A DNA stretch of 64,000 bases from Bacteroidaceae bacterium (GCA_017466325.1 JAFTUK010000003.1:55938-119937); one strand, 5' to 3'; shown: positions 25,430 through 37,691, counted from the first letter of the stretch. Numbers and translations: made by a program. Notes: generated by a model not told the origin, from the sequence alone.

Positions 25430-26791
25430 TTACGGCAAAATCTTTCCGCGTGTCACAGTCAGTACCATGCCCCGGCATGCCAGATACGACAGGAAGGCTA
25501 TCCATAGGCCATGGTTGCCATAAAGGGGGATAAGAAGGTAATATCCCGCCAGGAATAGCGACATGCTGATGGCCATGGACCAGAGCATGAGGCGCGGTGA
25601 GGTGGCACCGATATAGATGCCGTCCCAAAGGAATGAGGCCACGCCACAGATGGGGAGGAGCAGAGTCCAATGGCGATAACGCGAAACAGCATCGAGAACC
25701 GTGATGTCGTCCGTAAGCAACGACATGAACGATTCGCCCCCTATTGCATACAGGCCCACAAAAAGTATGGCCAGTCCCCCACCCCATTGGAACAGCCTGC
25801 GCACTACGGCACGACAGAGTCCAGCATTGGCCGCACCTATAGCCTTGCCAACAAGTGCCTCACCGGCATAGGCGAATCCGTCCATGAAATAACTGAAGAT
25901 GGAGAACAGCTGCATGAGCAGGGTATTGACGGCCAGTTCCACGCTACCTTGTGCCGCTCCTGCCGCAATGAACATGAAATGCACAACTATAAGGCAAAGG
26001 GTACGAAGGAACAGTGAGAAGTTCTGGCGGTTGGATGCAGTTCCCGGAGTAACGGCCTGGCGCAACAAGAGCAAGAACGACGGAAAGCGGAAGGATTTCC
26101 TTTTCCACAACCTCCTGTAATAGCGCAGACACAGCAGGAGTGCAATGATGAACGCCACCCACTGGGCCAACAGGGTCCCAAGTGCCACACCTTCTATGCG
26201 CATACCCAAAGCATAGACAAAGAATATGCTGCATGCGATGTTCAGCAGGTTCTGCCCTATGGCTACAATCATGGGGAAACGGGAGTTCTGCATGCCTATG
26301 TACCATCCGTTCATAGCAAAAAGCCCAAGGGCAGGAACAGCTCCCCATATACATATATTAAAATACGTGCGCGCGAGAGAAGCGACCTCTGCCTCGGGGG
26401 CTATATACCACAAGGCTCCGTCGCGCACAAGGGGAGAAAGAGCCATAAGGACTATAGCCAGAACAAGAGCCAGAAGCAGACTTCGGACAAGCAGGAGGAC
26501 CACTCCGTCCAAATCCCTGCGCCCCCAGGCCTGGGCTGTTTCGCCTCCGGTTCCCATCCGGAGGAAACCGAACATCCAGTAAATGATATTGAAGAGCATG
26601 CCTCCAACGGCAATGGCACCCACATAATACGAGGCAGGCAAGGATGTGGAGGAAGAAACTCCGTCATCGCCCCCCATGTGACCGGTAACGGCAACATCCA
26701 CCAATCCCAAAAGGGGAACGGTAATGTTGCTGACTATACTTGGCAAGGCAATGGCAAGTATGCGGCGGTCAAGGGACGGGAGCACAGACAT
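25430..26791 (-). CDS. MATE-family efflux transporter
   Basis: A 453-residue inner-membrane protein with about twelve hydrophobic helices arranged as two halves, the MATE fold (MatE domain twice). Family features include the first helix region IALPSIVSNITVPLLGLVDVA and TGHMGG near residues 34-39. The second half has FSYFMDGFAYAGEALVGKAIGA. Members export drugs or metabolites using sodium or proton gradients; the substrate is unknown. The ATG at 26791 shares its A with the TGA stop of the thioesterase gene (TGATG), indicating translational coupling. A TTG start one codon earlier is less likely. Confidence 0.92.
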   Translation of the reverse strand: MSVLPSLDRRILAIALPSIVSNITVPLLGLVDVAVTGHMGGDDGVSSSTSLPASYYVGAIAVGGMLFNIIYWMFGFLRMGTGGETAQAWGRRDLDGVVLLLVRSLLLALVLAIVLMALSPLVRDGALWYIAPEAEVASLARTYFNICIWGAVPALGLFAMNGWYIGMQNSRFPMIVAIGQNLLNIACSIFFVYALGMRIEGVALGTLLAQWVAFIIALLLCLRYYRRLWKRKSFRFPSFLLLLRQAVTPGTASNRQNFSLFLRTLCLIVVHFMFIAAGAAQGSVELAVNTLLMQLFSIFSYFMDGFAYAGEALVGKAIGAANAGLCRAVVRRLFQWGGGLAILFVGLYAIGGESFMSLLTDDITVLDAVSRYRHWTLLLPICGVASFLWDGIYIGATSPRLMLWSMAISMSLFLAGYYLLIPLYGNHGLWIAFLSYLACRGMVLTVTRGKILP

Positions 26792-27177
26792 CAACCGAAA
26801 AGTTTATCTTCCAGTTCTTTGCATGAAGACAACAACTGTCCGTCCTGAACGCAAACGGAATCCACCCTGGCCTTCAGGCAAAGTTTGCCGTCGCTGACAC
26901 GGTGTATCTGTTGTAAGAATACATAGCGCACATTCTCCTTCTTCACCGTGAGGCTACATACAAACTCGTCTCCGCTACGCAGAGGCAACTTGAACTCCAT
27001 GGTGATACGTGCCACAACGGCATCTATGCCACGTGCATGCATATCGGCAAAACTGATGCCGCGCTCCAAGAGGAACTCATGGCGGGCATGCTCCAAATAG
27101 TGCTGGTAGTTGGCATTGTTGACAATGCCCTGCAGGTCGCACTCATAGTCGCGGACCTTCATCTTTAATTCGTGCAT
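26791..27177 (-). CDS. Acyl-CoA thioesterase, 4HBT/YbgC-like
   Basis: A 128-residue hot-dog-fold thioesterase. The N-terminal RDYECDLQGIVNNANYQHYLEHAR carries the family signature with the catalytic-type Asp followed by GIVNNANY. Such enzymes hydrolyse acyl-CoA or acyl-ACP esters. It is coupled to the MATE gene. Upstream there are only 60 bp to the rpoC terminator, largely filled by a 9-bp tandem array, with no recognisable promoter. Confidence 0.9.
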   Translation of the reverse strand: MHELKMKVRDYECDLQGIVNNANYQHYLEHARHEFLLERGISFADMHARGIDAVVARITMEFKLPLRSGDEFVCSLTVKKENVRYVFLQQIHRVSDGKLCLKARVDSVCVQDGQLLSSCKELEDKLFG

Positions 27178-27188
27178 GGTTTTCTTGT

Positions 27189-27233
27189 AATAGGGACCTT
27201 AAGGACTTTAAGGTCATTAAGGTCGTTTGGGTC
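27189..27233. repeat. Five degenerate 9-bp tandem units before the thioesterase gene
   Basis: On the minus strand the units are GACCCAAAC, GACCTTAAT, GACCTTAAA, GTCCTTAAG and GTCCCTATT, each 9 bp and contiguous. The array ends 12 bp before the thioesterase ATG and starts next to the rpoC terminator. It resembles in period and place the array at 19831-19884. Confidence 0.7.
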
Positions 27234-27239
27234 TTAAAT

Positions 27240-27287
27240 GAAAGGACGCCTTGTCAGGACAAGGATGTCCTGGCAAAGCGTCCTTTC
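27240..27287 (-). terminator. Terminator of the rpoBC operon
   Basis: GAAAGGACGC pairs perfectly with GCGTCCTTTC, and an inner stem (CCAGGACA with TGTCCTG) extends the hairpin. It lies 23 bp after the rpoC stop. The tail on the minus strand is ATTTAAG, a short T-run, so termination may be partial. Confidence 0.75.
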
Positions 27288-27310
27288 TATCATAGATATA
27301 GTATCCTCAT

Positions 27311-30300
27311 TTAAAAGTCGTCAAAGTCCAGACGGGCCTTGCGGTTGGCCAGGGTGCGCTCGTAGTCCTCGCGTGAACCCACGACAATCTTCTCGTACTC
27401 GCGCATACCGGTACCGGCAGGAATCAGGTGACCGCAGATAACGTTCTCCTTCATACCCTCCAGGTAGTCGCTCTTACCGTTGATGGCGGCCTCGTTGAGC
27501 ACCTTGGTTGTCTCCTGGAAGGATGCGGCACTCATGAACGAACTTGTTGCCAGAGAAGCACGGGTGATACCCTGCAGGATCTGGGTAGATGTGGCGGGCA
27601 TTGCATCGCGCACCTCCACAATCTTCTTGTCCTGACGCTTCAGCAGAGAGTTCTCGTCGCGCAGACGGCGTGAAGTAACAATCTGGCCGGCATGCATTGT
27701 CTCGCTGTCACCGGCATTGACAACCACCTTCTTGCCCCAGATGCGGTCGTTCTCCTCTGCGAAGTCAAGTTTGTCCACAATCTGAGTCTCCAGGAAGCGG
27801 GTATCGCCGGGTTCAACAATCTGAACCTTACGCATCATCTGGCGTACGATAACCTCGAAGTGCTTGTCGTTGATCTTTACACCCTGCAGACGGTACACGT
27901 CCTGAATCTCGTTAACGATATACTCCTGTACGGCGGTGGGACCCTTGATGGCCAGAATGTCGGCAGGAGTGATTGCACCGTCGGAGAGAGGTGTTCCGGC
28001 ACGTACGTTGTCGTTGTCCTGTACCAGTATCTGCTTGGAGATGGGCACGAGGTACTTGCGGACGTCACCAACCTTGGAGGTAATGGTAATTTCGCGGTTA
28101 CCACGCTTCAGACGACCCATGGTGACAACACCGTCGATTTCGGCCACAACGGCAGGATTACTGGGGTTACGGGCCTCGAACAACTCGGTTACACGAGGCA
28201 GACCACCGGTAATGTCACCGCCACCACCTACAACACGAGGAATCTTGACCAGAATCTCACCTACACGGGCATCCGAACCGTCTGTAATGGCAATATGACC
28301 ACCGATGGGGAAGTTGTAGGTACGGAGGATGTCTCCGTTCTCGTCCAGAATATGGCAAGCAGGAATCTTGTTGCGGTCCTTGGACTCGATGATGATATAC
28401 TCGCTCTGCTTTGTTGCCTCGTCGGTCTCCACGCGGTATGTCACGTTCTCGATGACATCCTCGAACTTGACCTTACCTGCACTCTCCGTAACGATAACGG
28501 AGTTGAAGGGGTCCCACTGGGCAATGATGTCGCCCTTCTGGACAATGTCGCCCTCATGCTTGAAGAGGGTACTGCCATAGGGAACGTCCTGACTGAGCAG
28601 TACGATACTGGTCTTGGGCTCAACGAAACGAACCTCGGCCAGACGGCTGACAACTACCTTGGATGTGCCGTTGTCGGTCTGTGCATCTACGGTACGGAGT
28701 TCCTCGAATTCCAGACGTGCCTCGTACTTGGCCTTGATCTGTGCATTGGCAACGGCGTTACCGGCCACACCACCGGCGTGGAAAGTACGCAGGGTCAACT
28801 GAGTACCGGGCTCACCGATAGACTGGGCTGCGATTACACCCACGGCCTCGCCCTTGTGTACCATACGGCTGGAGGCCAGGTTGCGTCCGTAACACTTCAC
28901 ACAAACGCCCTTGCGGCTCTCACAGGTCAGTACAGAACGGATCTCAACCATTTCGATGGGGCTATCCTCTATCTCCTTGGCCTTGGCTTCGGTAATCTCA
29001 TCGCCGGCGGCAACAATCATCTTGCCTGTTGTGGGATGAATTACATCGTGTACACTGACACGACCCAGGATACGGTCGTAGAGAGAACTGATTACCTCGT
29101 CACCGTTCTTAAGAGCGGTGCACTCCAGACCACGCAAGGTACCGCAATCTTCCTCGGTGATGATAACATCGTGAGAAACGTCAACAAGACGACGAGTCAG
29201 GTAACCGGCGTCGGCCGTTTTCAAAGCGGTATCGGCAAGACCCTTACGGGCACCGTGGGTAGAGATGAAGTACTCCAGCACGCTCATACCTTCCTTAAAG
29301 TTAGAAAGGATGGGGTTCTCGATGGTCAGAGGTTCAGCACCGGCCTTCTGGGGCTTGGCCATCAGACCACGCATACCAGACAACTGGCTGATCTGACCGG
29401 CGCTACCACGAGCACCGGAGTCGAGCATCATGTATACGGCATTGAAACCTTCTTCGGCCTCGCGCATGGTCTTCAGCAGGATCTTTGACAGGTCGTTGTT
29501 AACCTTAGTCCAGGTTTCGATAACCTGGTTGTAACGTTCCTTGTCAGTGATGAAGCCCATACCATAGTCCATGGTGATGCGCTCAATTTCATCGTTACCG
29601 CGCTGTACCAGTTCTGCCTTTTCCTCAGGAACGATAATATCACCCAAGTTGAAGGACAGACCACCTTCGTAAGCCATCTTATAACCCAGGTTCTTGATAC
29701 CGTCAAGGAACTCACAGGCACGTGCCACACCTACACTCTTGATAACCTTGGTAATCAGGCCACGAAGAGTCTTCTTGGCAATAACGTCGTTGAAGTATCC
29801 GATTTCGGCAGGGATAATCTCGTTGGCGATGAGTCGGCCCACAGAGGTCTCCACCTGGTGCTTGCAAGCATTGCCTTCCTCGTCAATGTCGTCAACTACA
29901 ACCTTGATGGGTGCATGGATTTCCACACGCTTCTGGTTGAAGGCGATGATAGCCTCCTCAGGAGCATAGAAACTCATGCAGGCACCCTTTGCTCCGGGAC
30001 GAAGCTTGGTGATGTAGTACAGACCAAGCACCATATCCTGAGAGGGAACGGTGATAGGCTCACCATTGGCTGGGTTCAGAATGTTGTGGCTCTGGAGCAT
30101 CAGCAACTGTGCCTCCAGAATAGCCTCATTTGACAAGGGCAGATGAACAGCCATCTGGTCACCGTCGAAGTCGGCGTTGAACGCAGTACATGCCAGGGGG
30201 TGCAACTGAATGGCCTTACCCTCGATCATCTTGGGCTGGAATGCCTGGATACCCAGACGGTGCAGTGTCGGTGCACGGTTCAAGAGCACAGGATGACCCT

Positions 30301-31618
30301 TCATGACATTCTCGAGGATATCCCAGATAACGGGATCCTTGCGGTCAACAATCTTCTTGGCGCTCTTAACGGTCTTTACGATACCACGCTCTATCAACTT
30401 ACGTATGATGAATGGTTTGTACAGCTCGGCTGCCATCAACTTAGGCAGACCGCACTCGCCCATCTTCAACTCGGGACCTACGACGATTACAGAACGTGCA
30501 CTATAGTCAACGCGCTTACCCAACAGGTTCTGACGGAAACGGCCCTGCTTACCCTTCAGCGAGTCGCTGAGTGACTTGAGGGGACGGTTGCTCTCCGACT
30601 TCACGGCACTGGCACGACGGCTGTTGTCGAACAGGCTGTCAACAGCCTCCTGAAGCATACGCTTCTCGTTACGCAGAATAACCTCGGGAGCCTTGATCTC
30701 CAACAGACGCTTCAGACGGTTGTTACGGATGATGACACGACGGTAGAGGTCGTTCAGGTCACTGGTAGCAAAACGTCCGCCGTCCAGGGGTACCAAAGGA
30801 CGCAGTTCGGGTGGGATGACGGGCAATATGCGCAGGATCATCCACTCGGGCTTGTTGATTTCGCGGCTTGCGCGGAAGCTTTCCACAACCTGCAGACGCT
30901 TCAAAGCCTCGTTCTTGCGCTGCTGGGCACCTTCAGTGTTGGCACTGTCGCGCAACTCATAACTGAGCTTGTCCAAGTCAACACGCTGCAAGAGGCCGAG
31001 AATAGCCTCTGCACCCATCTTGGCAACGAACTTGTTGGGATCGTTGTCGTCAAGGTACTGATTGTCACGGGGCAGACGGTCGGTCAGTGCAATGTATTCC
31101 TCCTCGCTAAGCAAATCGCCTTCACGGGCAACACCGTCCTGAATGCCACGCTCGTCCTTGTCATCACGAGGACCGAGGATACCGGGCTGGATGACAACAT
31201 AGCGTTCATAATAGATAATGCTGTCCAGCTTCTTTGTGGGCATGCCAAGGAGGTAACCTATCTTGTTGGGCAGAGAACGGAAATACCAGATGTGTGCCAC
31301 GGGAACAACGAGCTGGATATGACCGCTTCTCTCGCGACGAACCTTCTTTTCCGTAACCTCTACGCCACAACGATCACATACAATACCCTTATAACGGATA
31401 CGCTTGTACTTGCCACAATGACATTCGTAATCCTTGGTGGGACCGAAAATGCGTTCGCAGAACAAGCCGTCACGCTCGGGCTTATAGGTACGATAGTTGA
31501 TGGTCTCGGGCTTAAGCACCTCGCCATAGGAGTTCTCCAGAATCTCCTCGGGGGATGCGAGTCCGATGGTTATCTTGGTGAAGTTATTCTTCACTTTGGT
31601 TTCTTTCTTGAAAGCCAT
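27311..31618 (-). CDS. rpoC: DNA-directed RNA polymerase subunit beta'
   Basis: Beta' forms the active-site side of RNA polymerase. The 1435-residue product is full length for the phylum. The N-terminal zinc site (CHCGKYK, CDRCGV, near residues 66-86), the catalytic magnesium motif [12 protein letters not shown] and the second zinc site ([13 protein letters not shown]) are present. The bridge and trigger-loop regions are intact ([19 protein letters not shown]). It lies 18 bp after rpoB. Confidence 0.99.
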   Translation of the reverse strand: MAFKKETKVKNNFTKITIGLASPEEILENSYGEVLKPETINYRTYKPERDGLFCERIFGPTKDYECHCGKYKRIRYKGIVCDRCGVEVTEKKVRRERSGHIQLVVPVAHIWYFRSLPNKIGYLLGMPTKKLDSIIYYERYVVIQPGILGPRDDKDERGIQDGVAREGDLLSEEEYIALTDRLPRDNQYLDDNDPNKFVAKMGAEAILGLLQRVDLDKLSYELRDSANTEGAQQRKNEALKRLQVVESFRASREINKPEWMILRILPVIPPELRPLVPLDGGRFATSDLNDLYRRVIIRNNRLKRLLEIKAPEVILRNEKRMLQEAVDSLFDNSRRASAVKSESNRPLKSLSDSLKGKQGRFRQNLLGKRVDYSARSVIVVGPELKMGECGLPKLMAAELYKPFIIRKLIERGIVKTVKSAKKIVDRKDPVIWDILENVMKGHPVLLNRAPTLHRLGIQAFQPKMIEGKAIQLHPLACTAFNADFDGDQMAVHLPLSNEAILEAQLLMLQSHNILNPANGEPITVPSQDMVLGLYYITKLRPGAKGACMSFYAPEEAIIAFNQKRVEIHAPIKVVVDDIDEEGNACKHQVETSVGRLIANEIIPAEIGYFNDVIAKKTLRGLITKVIKSVGVARACEFLDGIKNLGYKMAYEGGLSFNLGDIIVPEEKAELVQRGNDEIERITMDYGMGFITDKERYNQVIETWTKVNNDLSKILLKTMREAEEGFNAVYMMLDSGARGSAGQISQLSGMRGLMAKPQKAGAEPLTIENPILSNFKEGMSVLEYFISTHGARKGLADTALKTADAGYLTRRLVDVSHDVIITEEDCGTLRGLECTALKNGDEVISSLYDRILGRVSVHDVIHPTTGKMIVAAGDEITEAKAKEIEDSPIEMVEIRSVLTCESRKGVCVKCYGRNLASSRMVHKGEAVGVIAAQSIGEPGTQLTLRTFHAGGVAGNAVANAQIKAKYEARLEFEELRTVDAQTDNGTSKVVVSRLAEVRFVEPKTSIVLLSQDVPYGSTLFKHEGDIVQKGDIIAQWDPFNSVIVTESAGKVKFEDVIENVTYRVETDEATKQSEYIIIESKDRNKIPACHILDENGDILRTYNFPIGGHIAITDGSDARVGEILVKIPRVVGGGGDITGGLPRVTELFEARNPSNPAVVAEIDGVVTMGRLKRGNREITITSKVGDVRKYLVPISKQILVQDNDNVRAGTPLSDGAITPADILAIKGPTAVQEYIVNEIQDVYRLQGVKINDKHFEVIVRQMMRKVQIVEPGDTRFLETQIVDKLDFAEENDRIWGKKVVVNAGDSETMHAGQIVTSRRLRDENSLLKRQDKKIVEVRDAMPATSTQILQGITRASLATSSFMSAASFQETTKVLNEAAINGKSDYLEGMKENVICGHLIPAGTGMREYEKIVVGSREDYERTLANRKARLDFDDF

Positions 31619-31636
31619 ATCTTGTTTCTATCTTTT

Positions 31637-34600
31637 TTAGTCCAACGTAATTCTCAAGCCCAAACCACGCAACTCGTGCAACAATACGTTCAATGATTCA
31701 GGAATACCGGCGGCAGGCATTGCATCGCCCTTGACAATAGCCTCGTAGGCCTTGCTTCTACCGGTAACGTCATCACTCTTGATGGTCAGGATCTCCTGAA
31801 GCACATGGCTTGCGCCGAATGCCTCGATAGCCCAGACTTCCATCTCACCGAAACGCTGGCCACCGAACTGTGCCTTACCACCAAGGGGCTGCTGGGTAAT
31901 CAGGCTGTAAGGACCAATGCTACGTGCGTGCATCTTGTCCTCAACCATGTGACCGAGTTTCAGCATGTAGGCAACACCTACGGTAGCCAACTGGTCAAAC
32001 GGTTCGCCTGTAGCACCGTCATACAACTGGGTTGAGCAGTAGCGGGGCAGGCCTGCCTTGTCGGTCCACTCGTTCAAATCCTCGAGGTGGGCACCGTCGA
32101 AGATGGGGGTAGCGAACTTGACGCCGAGTTTCTGACCTGCTGCACCCAGTACGGTCTCGAAAATCTGACCGATGTTCATACGGCTGGGCACACCCAGGGG
32201 GTTCAGAACGATATCCACGGGAGTGCCGTCGGCCAAGAAAGGCATATCCTCCTGACGTACGACCTTGGACACGATACCCTTGTTACCATGACGACCGGCC
32301 ATCTTGTCACCTACACCAATCTTGCGCTTCTTGGCAATGTATACCTTAGCCATCTGGATGATACCGCTGGGCAGTTCGTCACCGACAGTAATGGCAATCT
32401 TGGCACGCTTGATCTCTGCATCCAGAACCTTGTACTTCTTCAGGAAGTTGATGACAAGTTTCTTGATCAGCTCGTTGGTATGCTCGTCATCGGTCCAACC
32501 GCTCAGCTGAACGGCAGTATAGTCGAAGGTTTCCAAAACGGGAGCAGTGATTTCTGCACCGGCAGGAATGAGTTCTGCACCCATATAGTCCTTGACACCG
32601 GCGCTCAACTTGCCGGCGGTAAGTTCAAGCAACTTGTCAATAAGGATAGCCTTCAAATCGGCAACCTTGCACTCGAACTCCTCGTCGATAGCAGCAATAC
32701 GTTTCTTGTCCTCTGCCTTGGCAGAACGTGTCTTGATAGCCTTTGAGAACAACTTCTTGTCAATGACAACACCCTTAAGAGAGGGGCTGGCCTTCAAGGA
32801 AGCATCCTTTACATCACCGGCCTTGTCACCGAAGATGGCACGGAGCAACTTCTCCTCAGGACTGGGATCGCTCTCACCCTTAGGAGTAATCTTACCTATC
32901 ATAATATCACCGGGAACCACATTGGCACCGATGCGGATAATACCGTTCTCATCCAGATCCTTGGTAGCCTCTTCACTAACGTTGGGGATGTCGCTTGTAA
33001 GTTCCTCCATACCACGCTTTGTTTCGCGTACCTCCAGGCTAAACTCCTCTACGTGAACGCTGGTCAGGACATCCTCACGAACAACACGCTCGTTCAGTAC
33101 GATAGCATCCTCATAGTTATAACCCTTCCAAGGCATGTATGCAACCAGAAGGTTCTTACCCAAAGCCAACTCACCAGCCTCGGTAGAGTAACCCTCGGTG
33201 AGGATGTCACCGGCCTTGACACGCTGACCTTTCTCGCACATAGGACGCAGGTCAATGGTCATGTTCTGGTTGGTGCGGCGGAACTTGGGAATACGGTATT
33301 CCTTCATCGCAGGCTCAAAGCTTACGAAGTCTTCCTCCTCCGTACGGTCGTAAAGGATACGGATAGTTGTTGCATCAACATAGTCAACAACACCGTCGCC
33401 CTCGGCAGTTATCATTGTACGGCTATCCTCGCAAAGCTGCTTCTCAATACCGGTACCTACGATAGGAGCTTCGGTACGAAGCAAGGGAACTGCCTGACGC
33501 ATCATGTTACTGCCCATCAATGCACGGTGGGCATCGTCATGCTCCAGGAAGGGAATCAGGCTGGCAGCAATCGAAGCAATCTGCTGAGGTGCCACGTCCA
33601 TCAGGTTAACCTGAGTGGGTGGAACAACTGGATAGTCATCGTCGCAACGGCACTTAACTACCTTGCGGATAAATGTACCGTCTTCACGCAAGGGGGCGTT
33701 ACCCTGACCGATAACCAGTTTCTCCTCCTCTTCTGCACTATAATATCTGATGCCTTCGGGAGAAAGGTCTACAACACCGTTCTCTACCTTTCTATAAGGA
33801 GTCTCAATGAAACCGAGGTCGTTGATCTTTGCATATACACAAAGGCTGCTGATCAGACCGATGTTGGGTCCTTCAGGAGACTCGATAGGACAAAGACGGC
33901 CATAGTGAGTGAAGTGTACGTCACGAACCTCGAAACCGGCACGCTCACGAGAGAGACCGCCAGGACCGAGGGCAGAAAGACGACGCTTGTGTGTTACCTC
34001 GGCAAGGGGATTGGTCTGGTCCATGAACTGGCTCAGGGCATTGGTACCGAAGAAAGTGTTGATAACACCGGAGATAGTCTTTGCATTGATCAGATCTGTG
34101 GGACTGAACACCTCGTTGTCACGTACGTTCATGCGCTCGCGGATGGTACGGCTCATACGTGCCAGACCGATAGCGAACTGGTTTGCGAGTTGCTCGCCTA
34201 CAGTACGAACACGACGGTTACTCAAGTGGTCAATATCATCGACATTGGCTTTGCTGTTGATCAACTCAATCAAGTACTTGATAATCTCAATGATATCCTC
34301 CTTGGTCAGTACACGGACATCGTTGTCGGTAGACAGGTTCAACTTCTTGTTGATACGATAACGGCCAACCTCACCCAAGTCATAACGCTTGTCTGAGAAG
34401 AACAGGTTGTAGATAACCTCCTTGGCACTTGCATCATCAACAGGATCTGCATTACGCAACTGGCGGTAAATATATGTGATAGCCTCCTTCTCGCTGTTTG
34501 AGGTATCCTTCTGCAGGGTGTTGAAGATTATACTGTAGTCACTGCCCTGATTCTCTGCCTTGTGAAGAAGGATTGTACTTTCACCGCTGTCAAGAATCTG

Positions 34601-35446
34601 TGCAATGTTCTCCTCTGTCAGTTCGCTTTCACGGTCAAGAAGAACCTCATTACGCTCAATGCTGACAACCTCACCGGTATCCTCATCAACGAAGTCCTCC
34701 ACCCAACTCTTCAGTACACGAGCAGCCAATTTCTGGCCAAGATGGGTCTTAAGGCTCTCGGCAGAAACCTTAACTTCCTCGGCAAGGTCAAAAATCTCCA
34801 ATATGTCACGGTCATTCTCAAAGCCGATAGCACGCAGCAAGGTAGTTACTGGCAACTTCTTCTTACGGTCGATGTAAGCATACATCACATTCTGGATGTC
34901 AGTTGCGAACTCTATCCAACTACCCTTGAAAGGAATAATACGGGCAGAGTACAACTGGGTACCGTTGCTGTGCACGCTGCTACCGAAGAACACACCGGGA
35001 GAACGGTGCAACTGGCTTACGACAACACGCTCGGCACCATTGATGATGAAGGTACCGTTGTTTGTCATATAAGGAATGGGACCAAGGAAGACGTCCTCGA
35101 TTACCGTATCGAAATCCTCATGGTCAGGGTCGGTACAGTAAAGTTTCAACTTTGCCTTCAAGGGGACGCTGTATGTCAGTCCGCGCTCGAGGCACTCTTC
35201 GATAGAATATCTTGGTGGATCAATATAATAGTCCAGGAACTCAAGAACAAAGTTGTTGCGAGTATCCGCAATGGGGAAATTCTCGCTGAATACCTTGTAC
35301 AGACCATCGTTCTTACGGAGTTCTGGTGGAGTATCCAACTGGAGGAAGTCTCTGAAAGACTTCAACTGCACGTCAAGGAAATCCGGATAAGCGTATGGAG
35401 CCTTGACGGTAGCAAAATTTACTCTGTTGTTAATAATATTAGACAT
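31637..35446 (-). CDS. rpoB: DNA-directed RNA polymerase subunit beta
   Basis: Beta is the other large catalytic subunit. The product is 1269 residues. The rifampicin-binding region reads [20 protein letters not shown] then SALGPGG, with the Asp, His and Ser positions most often altered in resistant strains all in the wild-type state. The downstream motifs [11 protein letters not shown] and the C-terminal clamp region are present. It is preceded by a 104-bp spacer containing an attenuator-like hairpin. Confidence 0.99.
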   Translation of the reverse strand: MSNIINNRVNFATVKAPYAYPDFLDVQLKSFRDFLQLDTPPELRKNDGLYKVFSENFPIADTRNNFVLEFLDYYIDPPRYSIEECLERGLTYSVPLKAKLKLYCTDPDHEDFDTVIEDVFLGPIPYMTNNGTFIINGAERVVVSQLHRSPGVFFGSSVHSNGTQLYSARIIPFKGSWIEFATDIQNVMYAYIDRKKKLPVTTLLRAIGFENDRDILEIFDLAEEVKVSAESLKTHLGQKLAARVLKSWVEDFVDEDTGEVVSIERNEVLLDRESELTEENIAQILDSGESTILLHKAENQGSDYSIIFNTLQKDTSNSEKEAITYIYRQLRNADPVDDASAKEVIYNLFFSDKRYDLGEVGRYRINKKLNLSTDNDVRVLTKEDIIEIIKYLIELINSKANVDDIDHLSNRRVRTVGEQLANQFAIGLARMSRTIRERMNVRDNEVFSPTDLINAKTISGVINTFFGTNALSQFMDQTNPLAEVTHKRRLSALGPGGLSRERAGFEVRDVHFTHYGRLCPIESPEGPNIGLISSLCVYAKINDLGFIETPYRKVENGVVDLSPEGIRYYSAEEEEKLVIGQGNAPLREDGTFIRKVVKCRCDDDYPVVPPTQVNLMDVAPQQIASIAASLIPFLEHDDAHRALMGSNMMRQAVPLLRTEAPIVGTGIEKQLCEDSRTMITAEGDGVVDYVDATTIRILYDRTEEEDFVSFEPAMKEYRIPKFRRTNQNMTIDLRPMCEKGQRVKAGDILTEGYSTEAGELALGKNLLVAYMPWKGYNYEDAIVLNERVVREDVLTSVHVEEFSLEVRETKRGMEELTSDIPNVSEEATKDLDENGIIRIGANVVPGDIMIGKITPKGESDPSPEEKLLRAIFGDKAGDVKDASLKASPSLKGVVIDKKLFSKAIKTRSAKAEDKKRIAAIDEEFECKVADLKAILIDKLLELTAGKLSAGVKDYMGAELIPAGAEITAPVLETFDYTAVQLSGWTDDEHTNELIKKLVINFLKKYKVLDAEIKRAKIAITVGDELPSGIIQMAKVYIAKKRKIGVGDKMAGRHGNKGIVSKVVRQEDMPFLADGTPVDIVLNPLGVPSRMNIGQIFETVLGAAGQKLGVKFATPIFDGAHLEDLNEWTDKAGLPRYCSTQLYDGATGEPFDQLATVGVAYMLKLGHMVEDKMHARSIGPYSLITQQPLGGKAQFGGQRFGEMEVWAIEAFGASHVLQEILTIKSDDVTGRSKAYEAIVKGDAMPAAGIPESLNVLLHELRGLGLRITLD

Positions 35447-35491
35447 CTATTTGGTCGTTTATGATGACTTTGGATTGTATAGACACAAAAA

Positions 35492-35524
35492 GGTAAAGAA
35501 CCCTCTACCAGAGGATCCTTTACC
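35492..35524 (-). terminator. Attenuator-like hairpin between rplL and rpoB
   Basis: On the transcript GGTAAAGGATCCTCT pairs with AGAGGGTTCTTTACC over 15 positions (two wobbles) around a 3-nt loop, followed by TTTTTG. This is a good Rho-independent terminator form in the middle of an operon. A partial terminator at the same place lowers rpoBC expression relative to L7/L12 in Escherichia coli; the same role is likely here. Confidence 0.75.
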
Positions 35525-35550
35525 GTAATTCCCTTTTCAGGAAGTTAAGA

Positions 35551-35928
35551 TTACTTCAGCTCGATCTTAGCGCCAGCCTCCTCGAGGGTCTTCTTCAGAG
35601 CCTCAGCGTCAGCCTTGGGCATGCCTTCCTTCAGAGTGCTGGGAGCACCGTCAACCATCTCCTTAGCCTCCTTCAGACCAAGACCACAAGCCTCCTTAAC
35701 GGCCTTTACAACCTGGAGCTTAGCAGCACCTGCTTCAACCAGAACAACGTCGAAGTCGGTCTTCTCCTCAGCTGCAGCCTCACCGGCACCAGCAGCGGGA
35801 GCAGCAACTGCAACAGCTGCAGCAGCGGGCTCAATACCATACTCATCCTTCAGGATTGTTGCCAACTCATTAACTTCCTTTACTGTCAAGTTTACCAACT
35901 CTTCAGCGATAGCTTTCAAATCTGCCAT
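35551..35928 (-). CDS. rplL: 50S ribosomal protein L7/L12
   Basis: L7/L12 forms the mobile stalk that recruits translation GTPases. The 125-residue product has the N-terminal dimerisation helices, an alanine-rich hinge ([20 protein letters not shown], residues about 35-54) and the globular C-terminal domain with [21 protein letters not shown]. It lies 63 bp after rplJ. Confidence 0.98.
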   Translation of the reverse strand: MADLKAIAEELVNLTVKEVNELATILKDEYGIEPAAAAVAVAAPAAGAGEAAAEEKTDFDVVLVEAGAAKLQVVKAVKEACGLGLKEAKEMVDGAPSTLKEGMPKADAEALKKTLEEAGAKIELK

Positions 35929-35991
35929 TTTCTTATTCTTTTATTGATTAGTTTGTTACTATTGTTAATTATTATGCGGCTGTTCCGACAA

Positions 35992-36516
35992 TTATTCGGG
36001 ACGCTCGCCCAGTGTCTTGAGGACACCGTGGATGGTGTTCTGACCACTCTGCAGGGCAGAGAGAACGTTCTTTGCAGGAGACTGCAACAGAGCAACGATG
36101 TCTGCAATAACCTCGTTCTTGCTCTTGATTGAACAAAGTGCATCCAACTGTTCTGCACCTACATAGATACCCTCCTCGGCATAAGCGGCCTTCAGGGCGG
36201 GCTTCTCTATCTTCTTGCCCTTGAGTTCCTTAATCATCTTGGCAGGAGCATTGGCAACCTCAGTGAAGAGAACTGCGGTAGTACCTACCAAAACGGGATT
36301 CAGAGCTTCGAAATCAATCTCACTTGCTTCAAGAGCCTTCTGCAGCAATGTGTTCTTGACAACAACCATCTTCAGGTTGTTCTTGAAACACATGCGACGC
36401 AGACTGCTTGTCTGACCTGCATTCATACCCTCAACATCAACGATGTAGAAGTGAGGATACTGCTTCAGCATTTCGCCGAGCTGTGCAATAATTAAGCCTT
36501 TATCTTCCTTTCTCAT
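35992..36516 (-). CDS. rplJ: 50S ribosomal protein L10
   Basis: L10 anchors the L7/L12 stalk and in Escherichia coli represses this operon. The 174-residue product has the N-terminal RNA-binding domain (YPHFYIVDVEGMNAGQTSSL, VVKNTLLQKAL) and the C-terminal helix for L12 dimers. It lies 14 bp after rplA, so there is no room here for the long L10 leader known from other bacteria. Confidence 0.97.
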   Translation of the reverse strand: MRKEDKGLIIAQLGEMLKQYPHFYIVDVEGMNAGQTSSLRRMCFKNNLKMVVVKNTLLQKALEASEIDFEALNPVLVGTTAVLFTEVANAPAKMIKELKGKKIEKPALKAAYAEEGIYVGAEQLDALCSIKSKNEVIADIVALLQSPAKNVLSALQSGQNTIHGVLKTLGERPE

Positions 36517-36530
36517 GATGAATTACTTTT

Positions 36531-37229
36531 TTAGATTTCCTCGGTGGTCTTAGGATCAACCTTTATACCACGGCTCATTGTACTTGAAAGATACAGACTC
36601 TTTACGTATGTTCCCTTTGCAGCAGCAGGCTTCAGCTTGATGATGGTAGCCATGAACTCCTTGGCGTTCTGGGCAATCATCTCGGCAGTAAAGCTTACCT
36701 TACCGATAGAAGCGTGAACGATACCGGTCTTGTCGACCTTGAAGTCAATCTTACCCTGCTTAACCTCACGGACAGCCTTGGCAACATCCATGGTAACGGT
36801 ACCGCTCTTGGGGTTGGGCATCAGGCCACGGGGACCCAGGATACGACCCAGAGCACCAATCTTACCCATGATGGCGGGCATAGTGATGATAACGTCAACA
36901 TCAGTCCAACCACCCTTAATCTTCTCAATATATTCATCAAGACCTACATAATCAGCACCAGCCTCCTTAGCGGCAGCCTCCTGATCAGCAGTACAGAGAC
37001 AGAGCACACGGGTCACCTTACCTGTACCATTAGGCAGAGATACTACACCACGCACCATCTGGTTAGCCTTACGGGGGTCTACGCCAAGACGTACGTCGAT
37101 ATCAACAGAAGCATCAAACTTGGTAGTGGTAATCTCCTTTACCAAGGCAGAAGCCTCCTTCAGTGAATATGCCTTCCCTGCTTCAATCTTCTCTGCTACC
37201 AACTTCTGGTTTTTTGTCAGTTTACTCAT
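36531..37229 (-). CDS. rplA: 50S ribosomal protein L1
   Basis: L1 forms the E-site stalk that guides tRNA release, and represses rplK-rplA in Escherichia coli. The 232-residue product has the two-domain L1 fold. The signature segment near residues 118-140 ([21 protein letters not shown]) and the C-terminal [12 protein letters not shown] are present. It lies 21 bp after rplK. Confidence 0.98.
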   Translation of the reverse strand: MSKLTKNQKLVAEKIEAGKAYSLKEASALVKEITTTKFDASVDIDVRLGVDPRKANQMVRGVVSLPNGTGKVTRVLCLCTADQEAAAKEAGADYVGLDEYIEKIKGGWTDVDVIITMPAIMGKIGALGRILGPRGLMPNPKSGTVTMDVAKAVREVKQGKIDFKVDKTGIVHASIGKVSFTAEMIAQNAKEFMATIIKLKPAAAKGTYVKSLYLSSTMSRGIKVDPKTTEEI

Positions 37230-37250
37230 TGTTAATTGAAGTTTTATAAA

Positions 37251-37691
37251 TTATTTACCAGGGAATTCACCCTTCACTGCAATACCCATACTTCTGGCAG
37301 TACCAGCAACCAATGTCATTGCAGCCTCAACAGTAAAACAATTCAAGTCAGGCATCTTGTCCTCGGCGATAGTGCGAACCTGATCCCATGTAATCTCCGC
37401 AACCTTCTTACGGTTAGGCTCGGCAGAACCACTCTTTACCTTTGCAACCTCCATGAGCTGAACTGCTACAGGAGGAGTCTTGACAACGAAGTCGTAAGAC
37501 TTGTCATTGTAATAAGTTATTACAACGGGAAGTACCTTACCGGCCTTGTCTTGAGTGCGGGCATTGAAAGCCTTGCAGAAATCCATGATGTTGATACCCT
37601 TAGAACCCAAAGCGGGACCTACTGGAGGTGAAGGATTAGCTGCGCCGCCTTTAATCTGCAATTTGATAAATCCAGCAACTTCTTTAGCCAT
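37251..37691 (-). CDS. rplK: 50S ribosomal protein L11
   Basis: L11 binds the GTPase-associated centre of 23S rRNA. The 146-residue product has the proline-rich N-terminal part ([20 protein letters not shown]) and the C-terminal RNA-binding domain with [18 protein letters not shown]. It is separated from nusG by 93 bp containing a hairpin that may be the L1 operator. Confidence 0.98.
   Translation of the reverse strand: MAKEVAGFIKLQIKGGAANPSPPVGPALGSKGINIMDFCKAFNARTQDKAGKVLPVVITYYNDKSYDFVVKTPPVAVQLMEVAKVKSGSAEPNRKKVAEITWDQVRTIAEDKMPDLNCFTVEAAMTLVAGTARSMGIAVKGEFPGK

Noticed and set aside
25275-25523. 82-codon plus-strand frame over the MATE gene end
   Set aside because: Overlaps a certain gene and the promoter region; no start signal or family.
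27692-29488. 598-codon open frame antisense to rpoC
   Set aside because: It lies fully inside rpoC on the other strand, has no signal, domain or promoter, and follows from codon bias of the real gene.
33053-34396. 447-codon open frame antisense to rpoB
   Set aside because: Same reason: a shadow of a strongly biased gene with no family features.
31637-35446. Rifampicin-resistance changes in rpoB
   Set aside because: The Asp, His and Ser hot-spot positions have wild-type residues.
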